DNA of 64,000 bases, taken from assembly GCF_029867415.1 (NCBI RefSeq), contig NC_081181.1:124997042-125061041 (forward strand). The letters are read 5' to 3'. A model generated the notes under the pieces. That model saw nothing but the letters and a program-made list of their open reading frames with translations, searched no databases and was not told the origin of the DNA. Below, in pieces: positions 10,801 through 24,869 of the stretch; positions within the stretch are counted from its first letter, which is position 1; each line of letters starts with the position of its first letter. This DNA is from Vicia villosa. Taxonomy: Eukaryota > Streptophyta > Magnoliopsida > Fabales > Fabaceae. A program made the position numbers and the translations under genes.

Positions 10801-13315
10801 AATAGAATTACAATCACTAGCTATGATAAAAAAATCAACTAACTATAGAAATCATTTTGTATGTTTATCAAGAAAAGCGAGAATCATATCGGAAAACATA
10901 AAATATAATTGGGAGACTCATTCATCTTCCGGTCGATTATGATTATTATTATTATATCATTTCAGAATTGTGAATTTAATAAAAAAAACAGACCAAAACA
11001 GGAATCACTATCACTAGCTATGATAAATTAATCAACAAAATAGAATAATCATTTTGGGTGTTTATCAAGAAAAACGAGAATCACATTGAAAAAACAGAAA
11101 ATATAATTGGGAGACTCATTCATCTTCCAGTCAATGATGATTATTATATCATTTCAGAATTATGAATGTAATAAAAAATTCAGACCAAAACAAGAATCAC
11201 TATCACTGGATATGATAAAGAAATCAACTGACTACAATAATCATTTTGTATTTTTATCAAGAAATACGAGAATCACATCGGAAAACAGAAAATATAATTG
11301 GGAGACTCATTCATCTTCCCGTCGATGATGATTATTATATCATTTCAGAATTCTGAATTTAATAACAAAATAGACGAAAATAATAATCATTATCACTAGC
11401 TATGATAAAGAAATTAACTAACTACAACATTCATTTTGTATGTTTATCAAGAAAAATGATAATCACATCGGAAAACAGAAAATATAATTGGGAGACTCAT
11501 TCATCTCCCAGTCGATGATGATGATTATTATATCATTTGAGAATTATGAATTTAATAAATAAATAGACCAAAACAAGAATCACTATCACTAACTTTGATA
11601 AAGAAATCAACTAACTAACTACAGTAATCATTTTATATGTTTATAAAAAAATGAGAATCACATCGGAAAACAGAAAATATAATTGGGAGACTCATTCATC
11701 TTCCCATCGATGATGATGATTAATATATCACTTCGGAATTGTGAATTTAATAAAAAAACAGACCAAAAAAGTAAACACCCAAACGAGAAAAAAAAGTTGA
11801 AATAACATATACTTTGAGACGTATTCATCTTCCCTCATAAGATGTTCTCGATGTTGTTCAGTTAGCTGCAACTCTAACTCGTTGGTTGATTCTTCAGATT
11901 TGAAAATTAATACAAATTAACAAGATAAGTTATTTATCGATTAAAGAAAGAATTGAAATTAAGAAAAATAGAATAAATGCATAAAGAATTTGAAATACGA
12001 ATTAATCAGATAAGTTATTAATCGATAAAATTGGTAAAGGGAATTGAAATGAAGAAATAGAGAAGCAATAAATCAATAATCTGGAACTAACGGAAGTATT
12101 GTGATAGTTGTGTGAGATGAATGGATAACTTCTTTCGATACTCACATGTTCTTCCTTTTAATAAAAATAATTTACATGATAATATGACTTCAATTCCACT
12201 ATTAGGTGTATTAATGAACAAAATAATAATCACTAGCTATGACAAATAAATCAACTAACTATGGTAATCATTTTGTATGTTTATCAAGAAAAACAATAAT
12301 CATATCGAAAAATAGAAAATATAATTGGGAGACTCATTCATATTCCAGTCGATGATGATGATTATTATATCATTTTTGAATTGTGAATTTAATAAACAAA
12401 TTGATCAAAACAATAATCATAATCACTAGCTATGATAAAGAAATCAACTAACTATAGTAATAATTTTTGTAAGTTTATCAAGAAAAACTAGAATCACATT
12501 GGAAAACAGAAAATATAATTGGGAGACTCATTCATCTTCCCATCAATGATGATTATTATATCATTTCAGAATTATGAATTTAATAAAAAAAATAAACCAA
12601 AACAAGAATCACTATCACTAGCTATGATAAAGAAATCAACTAACTACAATAACCATTTTGGGTGTTTATCAAGAAAAACGAGAATCACATCGAAAAACAA
12701 AAAATATAATTGGGACACTCATTCATGTTCCCGTTGATGATGATGATTATTATATCATTTCAGAATTGTGAATTTAATTTAAAAAAAGGACCAAAACAAG
12801 AATGACTATCACTAGCTATGATAAAAAAATAAACTAACTACAATAATTATTTTGGGTGTTTATCAAGAAAAACGAGAATCACATCGAAAAACAGAAAATT
12901 TAATTGGGAGACTTATTCTTCTTACCTTCGATGATGATGTTTATTATATCATTTCGGAATTGTGAATTTAATTAAAAAAAGGACCAAAACAAGAATCACT
13001 ATCACTAGCTATGATAAAGAAATCAATTAACTAATATTCATTTTGTATGTTTATCAAGAAAAATGATAATCACATCGGAAAATAGAAAATATAATTGGGA
13101 GACTCGTTCATCTTCCCTTCGATGATGATTATTATATCGTTTCATAATTTTGAATATATAAAAAAAACAGACGAAAGCAAGAATCACTATCACTAGCTAT
13201 GATAAAGAAATTAACTAACTATAATAATCATTTTGTATGTTTATATAGAAAAACGAGAATCACATAGGAAAACAGAAAAAATAATTGGGAGACTCATTCA
13301 TCTTCTCATCGATGA

Positions 13316-14090
13316 GAGTAAGATTTAAAACAAACATCACTACCTTCATAGATTCGAGGTATTTAAAAATAAAAGGACCTAGGCTCAAAATGCTTTGTTC
13401 GGTAAGACTCGTCTCCTCAGCATTTATTGTACCAAGTATCTTTAGAAGTGACAAACAGTTAATTGAAACTAAATGGTGCAGCTGAGACAACATAATAATA
13501 AGAATGGTCAGTGCAAATGTTTTCTAAACAATACTCAAAGTACCACAAATATAAATAGAGCTTTAATAAGCACAACTAATTTCAAAACAAAAGAACTTAC
13601 GATCCCATGAACCACGTCATTCTCTATACTATGAAACTGGTCTTCAAAATATTTCCTCCTCACTTTCAGGTTAGAACAGAAACAATTTCTCATTTACTTT
13701 TAAACTAAAGTCCTACTCTCCAACATTGCAACATCAGTAGCAGTAGCTTCTACAACAAAATAATAATATATGTCAAGTTAATACATTTAAAAAAAGTAGA
13801 GAGTTACCTAATACAAATACATGGTAGGATCAGACCTATTAATTTTCAACATATAAGAGTGAGTTTACCTGTAAAAACCGTGAATCCAGACATCAATTTA
13901 ATAGACACAAGGAATTAGATGCCAAATAATAACATAACATATTATGGATTCGTGCGACTATTTTCATGTTTACCTCCTCCATCGCAATTAAAAAAGGATA
14001 AAAAAATTCATATGATGTCGTATTTTTGAAGGAGTGATATGTCTTTTCCAGTCCATTTTCCCAACCCTCTTGTTACTTGTACTACAGGAT
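13316..14090 (-). pseudogene. Gene-like insert in the satellite array, copy 1
   Basis: The minus strand reads as exon-like blocks separated by intron-like sequence: a block containing LVSINCLSLLKILGT and ESILSLGPFIFKYLES-like text (about 13316-13490), and another containing EDQFHSIENDVVHGI (around 13600-13650). I do not recognise the parent gene. A second copy lies at 16121-17250. The blocks look like captured genomic exons rather than cDNA. No intact frame links them. Confidence 0.5.
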
Positions 14091-16120
14091 AAAGAAATCA
14101 ACTAACTACAACAAACATTTTGTATGTTTATTAAGAAAACAAGAATCAAATCGGAAAACAGAAAATCTAAATGGGAGACTCATTCATGTTCCCGTCGATG
14201 ATTATTATCACATCATTTCAGAATTGTGAATTTAGTAAAATAAAAAACAGACCAAAACAAGAATCACTATCACTAGCTATGATAAAGAAATCAACTAACT
14301 ATAGTAATTATTCTGTATGTTTATCAAGAAAAACGAGAATCACATTGGAAAAACAGAAAATATAATTGAGAGACTAATTCATCTTCCCGTCGATGATGAT
14401 TATTATATCATTTCAGAATTGTGAATTTGATAAAAAATAGATCAAAACAAGAATCACTGTCACCAACGATGATAAAGAAATCAACTAACTATAGTAATAA
14501 TTTTGTATGCTTATAAAGAAAAACGAGAATCACATCGGAAAACAGAAAATATAATTGGGAGACCCATTCATCTTCCCGTCAATGATGATTATTATATCAT
14601 TTCAGAATTGGGAATTTAATAAAAAAATAGACGAAAACAAGAATCACTATCACTAGCTTTGATAAAGAAATCAACTAACTAACTACAGTAATCATTTTGT
14701 ATGTTTATAAAAAAAAATTAGAATCACATCGGAAAGCAGAAAATATAATTGGGTGACTCACTCATCTTCCCATCGATGATGATGATTAATATATCACTTC
14801 GGAATTGTGAATTTAATTAAAAAACAGACCAAAACAAGAATCACCCAAAGGAGAAAAAAGTTGCAACTCTAACTCGTTGCTTGATTCTTCGGATTTGAAA
14901 ATTAATACAAATTAACAAGATAAGTTATTAATCGATCAAAGTAGAAAGAATTGAAATTAAGAAATACAGAAGAAATGCATGAAGAATTTGAAATACGAAT
15001 TAATCAGATAAGTTATTAATCGATAAAATTGGTAAAGGGAATTGAAATGAAGAAATAGAGAAGCAATGGATCAATAATCTAGAACTAACAGAAGTAATGT
15101 GATTGTTGTGTGGGATGAATGGATAACTTTTTTCGATACTCACACATTCGTCCATTTAGTAAAAATAATTTACTTGATAATATGACCTCAATTCCACTAT
15201 TAGGTGTATTAATGAAAAGATTAACAATCACTAGCTATGATAAATAAAACAACTAACTATGATAATCATTTTGCATGTTTATCAAGAAAAACAAGAATCA
15301 CATCGAAAAACAGAAAATATAGTTGGGAGACTCATTCATCTTCTAGTCGATGATGATGATTATTATATCATTTTTTAATTGTGAATTTAATAAACAAATT
15401 GATCAAAACCAGAATCACCATCACTAGCTATGATAAAGAAATCAACTAACTATAGTAATAATTTTTGTAAGTTGATCAAGAAAAACTAGAATCACATTGG
15501 AAAACAGACAATATAATTGGGAGTCTCATTCATCTTCCCATGATGATGATTATTATATCATTTCAAAATTATGAATTTAATAAAAAAAACAACCAAAACA
15601 AGAATCACTATCACTAGCTATGATAAAGAAATAAACTAACTACAATAATCATTTTGGGTGTTTATAAAAAAACGATAATCACATCGAAAAACAGAAAATA
15701 TAATTGGGAGAATCATTCATCTTCCCTTCGATGATGATGCTTATTATATCATTTCAGAATTGTGTATTTAATAAAAAAAAGGACAAAAACAAGAATCACT
15801 ATCACTAGCTATGATAAACAAATCAACTAACTAGAATATTCATTTTGTATGTTTATCAAGAAAAACGATAATCACATCGGAAAACAGAAAATATAATTGG
15901 GAGAATCATTCATCTACCCGTCGATGATGATGATTATTATATCGTTTCATAATTGTGAATTTATAAAAAAAAACAGACGAAAACAAGAATCACTATCACT
16001 AGCTATGATAAAGAAATTAACTAACTATAATAATCATTCTGTATGTTTATATAGAAAAACGAGAATCACATAGGAAAACAGAAAAATATTTGGGAGAGTC
16101 ATTCATCTTCTCGTCTATGA

Positions 16121-17250
16121 GAGTAAAATTTAAAACAAACATCACTACCTTCATAGATTCGAGGTATTTAAAAATAAAAGGACCTAGGCTCAAAATGCTT
16201 TGTTCGGTAAGACTCGTCTCCTCAACATCTACTGTACCAAGTATCTTTAGAAGTGACAAACAATTAATTGAAACTAAATGTTGCAGCTGAGACAACATAA
16301 TAATAAGACTGGTCAGTGAAAATGTTTTCTAAACAATACTCAAAGTACCACAAACATAAATAGAGCTTTAATAAGCACAACTAATTTCAAAACAAAAGAA
16401 CGTACAATCCCATGAACCACGTCATTCTCTATACTATGAAAATGGTCTTCAAAATATGTCCTCCTCTCTTTCAGGTTAGAACAGAAACAATTTGTCATTT
16501 ACTTTAAAACTAAAGTCATACTCTCCAACATTGCAGCATCAGTAGCAGTAACTTCTACAACAAAATAAAAATATATGTCAAGTAAATACATTTAAAAAAA
16601 GTAGTGAGTTACCTAATACAAATATATGGTAGGATTAGACCTATTAATTTTCAACACATAAGAGCGAGTTTACCTAAAAAACCGTGAATCCAGACACCAA
16701 TTTAATAGAAAAAACACAAAATCTGTAACTGTCACTTTGGTCAACACTTCAAATGAATTTACAAGATTGATATTACAAAATAGAATGTCAATGCTCATGG
16801 TAGGACCTGCCATACTCACAGAAAAAACAAATATGAAAAACCATACAATATAGCAATGATTTCAAACCAAAAGTACCCACATATACAACACCATAACAAT
16901 GATTTCAACAGAGTAACCTCTAAGCGAGTGAAATACATCAAACAACATAAAACCATCCCCTTGGTAAAGTCGGGGAGACTAAGAAAAGGATCACTCATTG
17001 GTACTGCAACATTAAAATCAAAGCTTCAAAGCAATTAGAATAATATCCAAAAAAATAGAATTAGACACAAGGAATTAGATGCCAAATAATAACATAACAT
17101 ATTATCGATTCGTGCGACTATTTTCATGTTTACCTCCTCCATCGCAATTAAAAAAAAGGATAACGAATTTTGTATGATGTCGTATTTTCGAAGGAGTGAT
17201 ATGTCTTTTCCAGTCCATTTTCCCAACCATCTTACTACTTGTACTACAGG
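16121..17250 (-). pseudogene. Gene-like insert in the satellite array, copy 2 (longer)
   Basis: Same blocks as copy 1 with a few percent divergence by eye, but with about 340 extra bases (roughly 16716-17055) that copy 1 lacks. The breakpoint lies at an AATAGAA/AATAGA microhomology, suggesting a deletion in copy 1. The two copies are part of a duplication of about 2.8-3.0 kb that includes the flanking satellite units and a spacer module. Confidence 0.55.
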
Positions 17251-20200
17251 ATAAAGAAGTCAACTAACTACAGTAATCATTTTGTATGTTTATTAAGAAA
17301 ACAAGAATCAAATCGGAAAACAAAAAATCTAATTGGGAGACTCATTCGTCTTCTCGTCGATGAGGATTATCATATCATTTGAGAATTGTGAATTTAGTAA
17401 AATAAAAAACAGACCAAAACAAGAATCACTATCACTAGCTATGGTAAAGGAATCAACTAACTATAGTAATCATTTTGTATGTTTATAAAGAAAAACGAGA
17501 ATCACATTGGAAAAACAGAAAATATAATTGGGAGACTCATTCATCATCCCGTCGATTATGATTATTATATCATTTCAAAATTGTGAATTTGATAAAAAAT
17601 AGACCAAAACAATAATCATTGTCACAAGCTATGATAAAGAAATCAACTAACTATAGTAATAATTTGTATGCTTATAAAGAAAAACGGGAATCTTATCGAA
17701 AAACATAAAATATAATTGGGAGACCCATTCATCTTCCCGTCGATGATGATGATGATTATTATATCACTTCAGAATTAGGAGTTTAATAAAAAAATAGACG
17801 AAAACAAGAATCACAATCATTATCTATGATAAAGAAATCAACTTACTATAATAATCATTTTGTAGGTTTAACAAGAAAAATGAGAATTTCATCTTCTTGT
17901 TGATGATGATGATTATATCGTTTTAGAATTGTGAATTTAATAAAAAAAGAGACCAAAACAAGAATAAGTAATTATGATATAGAAATCAACTAACTATAGT
18001 AATCATTTTATATGTTTATCAAGAAAAACGAGAAACACATCTGAAGACAGAATATAATTGAGAGACTCATTCATAATTGAGAGACTCATTCATCTTTCGG
18101 TAGATGATGATTTTTATATCATTTCAGAATTGTTAATTTAATAAAAAAAATAGACCAAAGCAAGATTCATTTTCAATAGCTATGATAAAGAAATCAACTA
18201 ACTACAGTAATTATATTTTATGTTTATCAAGAAAACAAAAATCAAAATCAGAAAATAGAAAATATAATTGGGAGACTTATTTATCTTCCCGTCGATGATG
18301 ATTATTATATCATTTCGAAATTGTGAAAGTAATAAAAATAACAGACCAAAACAAGAATCAATATCACTAGCTATGATGAAGAAATCAACTAACTACATTA
18401 ATCATTTTGTTTGTTTATCAAGAAAAACGAGAATCACATAGGTAAACAAAAAATATAATTGGGAGACTCATTCATCTTCCCGTTGATGATGATTATTATA
18501 TCATTTCAGAATTGTGAATTTAATAAAAGAAACACACCAAATCAAGAATCACTATCACTAGGTATGAAAAAGAAATCAACTAACTACAATATTCATTTTA
18601 TATGTTTATCAAGAAACACGATAATCACATCAGAAAACAAGAAATATAATTGGGAGACTCATTCATTTTCCCGTCGATGATGATTATTATATTATTTCAG
18701 AATTGTGAATTTAATAAACAAATTGAACAAAACAAGAATCACAATCACTAACTATGATAAAGAAATCAAATAACTATAGTAATAATTTTTGTAAGTTTAT
18801 CAAGAAAAACTAGAATCACATTAAAAAAATAGGAAATATAACTGGGAGACTCATTCATCTTCCCATCGATGATGATTATTATATCATTTGAGAATTATGA
18901 ATTTAAAAAAAAAAACAAACCAAAACAAGAATCACTACTATCACAAGCTATGATAAATAAATCAACTAACTACAATAATCATTTTGGGTGTTTATCAACA
19001 AAAACGAGAATCACATCAAAATATAGAAAATATAATTGGGAGACTCATTCATCTTTCCGTAGATGATGATGAATATTATATCATTTCAGAATTGTGAATT
19101 TAATAAAAAAAAGACCAAAACAAGAACCACCATCACTAGCTATGATAAAGAAATCAACTATTTGCAGTATTCATTTTGTATGTTTATCAAGAAAAACGAT
19201 AATGACATCGGAAAACAGAAAATATAATTAGGAGACTCATTTATCTTCTCGTAGACGATGATGATTATTATATCATTTCTGAATTGCGAATTTAATTAAA
19301 AAATCAGACCAAAACAAGAATCCTTATCACTAGCTATGATAAAGAAATCAACATACTACAGTAATCATTTTATATGTTTATTAAGAAAAACGAGAATCAC
19401 ATCAGAAAATAGAAAATATAATTGGGAGACTCGTTCACCTTCCCATCGATGATGATGATTATCATATCATTTCATAATTTTGAATTTAATAAAAAAAAAA
19501 GACGAAAACAAGAATCGCTATCACTAGCTATGATAAAGAAATTATCTAACTATAATAATCATTTTGTATGTTTATCAAGAAAAACGAGAATCACATCGGA
19601 AAACAGAAAATATAATTGGGAGACTCATTCATCTTCCCATCGATGATGATTAATGTATCTTTGCGAAATTGTGAATTTAATAAAAAAACAAATAGACCAA
19701 AACAAGAATCACCCAAACGAGAAAAAATTGAAATAACATGCACTTGAGAATTTTTAATATATCATTTTTGAATTGTGAATTTTGGTCTTGTTTAGGTCTA
19801 TTCCAATTCTCTCTACTTTTAATATAACAGGTTGGGAATTTTTAACATACACTTTGTGAATTTTTAATAAAATGTTCTCGACGCTGTTATATTAGCTGCA
19901 ACTCCAACTCGTTGCTTGATTCTTTAGATTTGAAAATCAATACAAATTATCAAGATAAGTTATTAATCGATCAAAGTAGAGAGAATTGAAATTAAGAAAT
20001 AGAGAAGAAATGCATCAAGAATTTGAAATAGGAATTAATAAGATAAGTTATTAATCGACTAATTTTGTAAAGGCAATTGAAATGAAAAAATAGATAAGCA
20101 AACGATCAATAATGTATAACTAACGGAAGTATTGTGATTGTTGTGTGAGATGAATGGATAACGCTTTTCGATACTCACATGTTCACCCTAAACCCTAAAA

Positions 20201-20731
20201 ATAATTTACTTTATAATATGACCTCAATTCCACTATTAGGTGTATTAATGAACAGGATAACAATCACTAGCTATGATAAATAAATCAACTAACTATGGTA
20301 ATCATTTTGTATGTTTATCAAGAAAAACAAGAATCACATGAAAAACATAAATTATAATTGGGAGACTCATTCATCTTCCAGTCGATGATGATTATTATAT
20401 CATTTTTGAATTGTGAATTTAATAAACAATTTGATCAAAACAAGAATCACAATCACTAGTTATGATAAAGAAATCAACTAACTATAGTATTCATTTTGTA
20501 TGTTTATCAAGATAAACGAGAATCACATTGAAAAGTAGAAAATATAATTGGGAGACTCATTCATCTTCCAGTCGATGATGATGATTATTATATCATTTTT
20601 GAATTGTGAATTTAATAAACAAATTGATCAAAACAAGAATCTCAATCACTAGCTATGATAAAGAAATCAACTAATTATAGTAATATTTTGTGTAAGTTTA
20701 TCATGAAAAACTAGAATCACATTGGAAAACA

Positions 20732-20910
20732 CACTATGCCAAAGAAGCACATAGCGCTGCTATATGTCACCTTTAGGCAGCTCTTTGACTTTAAAAGCCC
20801 TGCTATATGTCCACTTTAGACAGCGCTTTTGTCAGTACCCCTTTAGCAGCGCTTTTGCATTAGACAACGCTTTTGGTCATCTTTTAGGCATCACTTTAGA
20901 CATCCTTTTT
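20732..20910 (+). mobile_element. CACTA transposon terminal fragment inside the satellite
   Basis: It begins CACTATGCCAAAGAAG and contains repeated subterminal motifs AGCGCTGCTA, AGACAGCGCTTTT and AGCAGCGCTTTT, as in plant CACTA (En/Spm) ends. The opposite terminus is absent, so only one end is present. It interrupts a 192-bp unit after GAATCACATTGGAAAAC. Confidence 0.65.
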
Positions 20911-23900
20911 AAAGTAAAATGATAATCACATCAAAAAGCAGAAAATATAATTTGGAGACTCATTCATCTTCCCGTCGATGATGATTATTATATCATTTCA
21001 AAATTGTGAATATAATAAAAAACAGACCAAAACGCGAATCACTATCACTAGCTATGATAAATAAATCAACTACCTACAGTAATCATTTTGTATGTTTATA
21101 AAAAAAATGAGAATCACATTGGAAAACAGAAAATATAATTGGGAGACTCATTCATCTTCCCGTTGATGATGATGATTAATATATCACTTCGGAATTGTGA
21201 ATTTAATAGAAAAAAAATAGACCAAAAAAAGAATCACCCAAAGGAGAAAAAAAAGTTGAAATAACATACACTTTGAGACGTATTCATCTTCCCTGATAAG
21301 ATGTTCTCGATGTTGTTCAATTAGCTGCAACTCCAACTCATTGCTTTATTCTCCAGATTTGAAAATTAATACAAATTAACAAGATAAGTTTTTAATCGAT
21401 CAAAATAGAAAGAATTGAAATCGAGAAAAATAGAAGAAATGCATCAAGAATTTGAAATACGAATTAATCAAATAAGTTATTAATTGATAAAATTAGTAAA
21501 GGGAATTTAAATGAAGTAATAGAGAAGCAATGGATCAATAATTTGGAATTAACGGAAGTATTGCGATTGTGGTTTGAGATGAATGAATAACTTCCTTTGA
21601 TACTCACATGTTCTTACTTTTAGTAAAAATAATTTACATGATAATAGGACCTCAATTCCACTATTAAGTGTATTAGTGAACAGAATCACAATCACTAGCT
21701 ATGATAAAGAAATAAACTAACTATGGTAATCACATCGGAAAATAGAAAATATAATTGGGAGACTCATTCATCTTCCCGTAGTTGATGATGATTATTATAT
21801 CATCTCAGAATTGTGAATTTAATAAACAAAGTGATCAAAACAAGAATCACAATCACTAGCTATGATAAATAAATCAACTAACTATAGTAATAACTTTTTT
21901 AAGTTTAGCAACAAAAAAAAATAGAATCACATTGGAAAACAGAAAATATAATTGGGTGACTCATTCATCTTCCCGTCTATGATGATGACTATTATATTAT
22001 TTCAGAATTATGAATTTAATAAAAAAACAGAAATCAACTAACTATAGTAATTTTTTTTTTAAGTTTATCTTGAAAAACTAGAATCACATTAGAAAACAGA
22101 AAATATAATTGGGAGATTCATTCATCTTCCTGTCGATGATGATGATGATTATATTATTTCTGAATATTGAATTTAATTTAAAAAATGAACCAAAACAAGA
22201 ATCACTATCACTAGCTATGATAAATAAATCAACTAACTACAATAATCATTTTGGGTGTTTGTCAAGAAAAACGAGAATCACATCGAAAAACCGAAAATAT
22301 AATTGGGAGACTCACTCATCTTCCCGTCGATGATGATGATTATTATATTATTTGAGAATTCTGAATTTAATAAAAAAAACAGACCAAAACAAGAATCACT
22401 ATCACTAACTATAATAAAGAAATCAACTAACTACAATATTCATTTTGAATGTTTATCAAGAAAAATGATAATCACATTGCAAAACAGAAAACATAATTGG
22501 GAAACTCATTCATCTTTCTATCTATGATGATGATTATATCATTTCAGAATTGTGAATTTAATAAAATAAAAAGAGACCAAAACAAGAATCATGCAAAGGA
22601 GAAAAAAGTTGAAATAACATACACTTTGAGACGTATTCATCATCCATGATAAGATGTTCTCGATGTTGTTCAACTAGCTACAACTCCAACTCGTTGCTTG
22701 ATTCTTCAGATTTGAAAATTAATACAAATTAAAAAGATAAGTTATTAATCGATCAAAGTAGAAAGAATTGAAATTAAGAAATAGAGAAGAGATGCTTCAA
22801 GAATTTGAAATACGAATTAATCAGATAAGTTATTAATCGATAAAATTAGTAAAGGGAATTGAAATGAAGAAATAGAGAAGCAATCGATCAATAATCTGGA
22901 ACTAACAAAAGTATTATGATTGTGGTGTGAGATGAATGGATAACTTCTTTCGATACTCACATGTTCTTCCTTTTAGTGAAAATGATATACTTGATAATTA
23001 GACCTCAATTCCACTATTAGGTGTATTAGTGAACAGAATCACTATCATTAGCTATGATAAAGAAATCAACTAACTATGGTAATCATTTTATATGTTTATC
23101 AAGAAAAACGAGAATCACATCGGAAAACGGAAAATATAATTGGGAGACTCATTCATCTTCCCGTCGATTATGGTGATTATTATATCAATTCAGAATTGTA
23201 AATTTAATAAAAAAGCAGACCAAAACAATAATCACTATCACTAGCTATGATAAAGAAATCAACTAACTACAATAATCATTTTGTATGTTTATCAAGAAAA
23301 ACGAGAATCACACCGAAAAAACAGAAGATATAATTGGGAGACTTACTCATCTTTCCGTTGATGATGATGAATATTAAATCATTTCAGAATTGTGAATTTA
23401 ATAAAAAAATAAGACCAAAACAAGAATCACTATCACTAGCTATGATAAAGAAATCAATTGACTACAATAATCATTTTGTATGCTTATCAAGAAAAACGAT
23501 AATCACATTGGAAAACCGAAAATATAATTGGGAGACTCATTCATCTTCCTGTCGATGATGATGATTATTATATCATTTAAGAATTGTTAATTTAATAAAA
23601 AACAGACCAAAACTAGAATCACAATCACTAGCTATGATAAAGAAATCAACTAACTACAATAATCATTTTGCATGTTTATAAAATAAATGAGAATCACATC
23701 GGAAAACAGAAAATATAATTGGGAGACTCATTCCTCTTCCCGTCGATAATGATGATTATCATATCATTTCAGAATTGTGAATTTAATAAAAACACAGACC
23801 AAAACAAGAATCACGCAAAGGAGAAAAGAGTTGAAATAACATACAGTTTGAGACGTGTTCATCTTCCTAGGTAAGATGTTCCTGATGTTGTTCAATTAGC

Positions 23901-24150
23901 TGCAACTCCAAGTCGTTGCTTGATTCTTCAGATTTGAAAATTAATACAAATGAACAAGATAAGTTATTTATTGATCAAAGTAGAAAGAATTGAAATTGTG
24001 AAATAGAGAAGAAATGTATCATGAATATGGAATACAAATTAATCAGATAAGTTATTAATCGATAAAATTGGTAAAGGGAATTGAAATGAAGAAATAGAGA
24101 AGAAATTGATCAATAATATGGAACTAACGGAAGCATTGTGATTGTGGTGT

Positions 24151-24845
24151 GAAATGAAGGGATAAATTCTTTCGATACTCACATGTTCTTCCTTTCAGTA
24201 AACATAATTTACTTGATAACGCAACGGTTTGTAGGTTCAATACATAAAATTTAACAGATTAAAATTAACAAATTGATCTTCTCATATAACTTTATAGTTT
24301 TTTTTTCTTTTTTATTTTAATAAAGATTTACAAAATTTAAGTAACATCTCTTTATATCTATGTTAAAATTCAATATCTCTCATTTAAACAATTTATTTGT
24401 CTTACAGGACTAAACAGTAAAGTTGGTAAATCATTTACAAATTATCAAGGTTTAAAAAAGGACAAAAACAAAGCATCACTCTATATTTAGTGACTAGAGC
24501 CATTTTTTTAAACCTTAATAATTTAAAAATGATTTATCAACTTTAAAGTTTATTCCTGTTAGATGAATAAATTTTTTAAATGAGAGATATTGAATTTTAA
24601 CATAGATATTGAAAGATGTAACTTAAAGTTTGTCAATTTTAATTAAAATAAAAAAGAAAATAAACTACAGAGTTATGTGAGAAAATCAATTTGTTAATTT
24701 TAATTTGTTTTATTTTTATGTATTGAACCCAACCAACTGTTCACTAATACACTTAATAGTGAAATTGAGGTCGCATTATCAAGTAATTTTTTTTTACTAA
24801 AAGGAAGAACATGTGAGTATCGAAAAAATTTATCCATTCATTTCA
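24151..24845. repeat. Large imperfect inverted repeat at the array boundary
   Basis: The arm at 24151-24463 is matched in reverse complement by 24501-24845, with a loop of about 37 bp. The arms include the last part of a spacer module (ACTCACATGTTCTTCC and its complement) plus about 230 bp of non-satellite sequence. The right arm still contains the spacer end (CACTAATACACTTAATAG on the plus strand) that is missing from the left arm. Confidence 0.8.
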
Positions 24846-24869
24846 ATGCGTGCAAGATGTAAGTTCTAT

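Larger units (their letters stand above)
9530..24240. repeat. Satellite array with ~192-bp unit and higher-order structure
   Basis: About 50 diverged copies of an AT-rich unit occur in one orientation. Anchors such as ATAATTGGGAGACTCATTC recur at 9767, 9959, 11109, 11301, 11491 and 11686, with spacings of 186-197 bp. Each unit also carries TCGATGATGATTATTATATC, a GTGAATTTAATAAAAAA tract and CACTAGCTATGATAAAG. The array is broken at intervals by related ~450-bp spacer modules, and includes a large duplicated gene-like insert and small insertions. Many units happen to be open for about 70 codons; I regard those as non-coding. It may be a pericentromeric or dispersed satellite, or an internal array of a larger element. 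Confidence 0.9.

Noticed and set aside
11107..23558. Recurring ~70-codon frames starting MGDSFIFPSMM in many satellite units
   Set aside because: They follow the unit period, are broken in most units, show no domain and arise because one frame of an AT-rich repeat happens to lack stops.
9530..24240. Regularly spaced repeats that could be taken for a CRISPR array
   Set aside because: Units are 192 bp, contiguous and diverged, without short repeat-unique spacer alternation, in a plant nuclear context.
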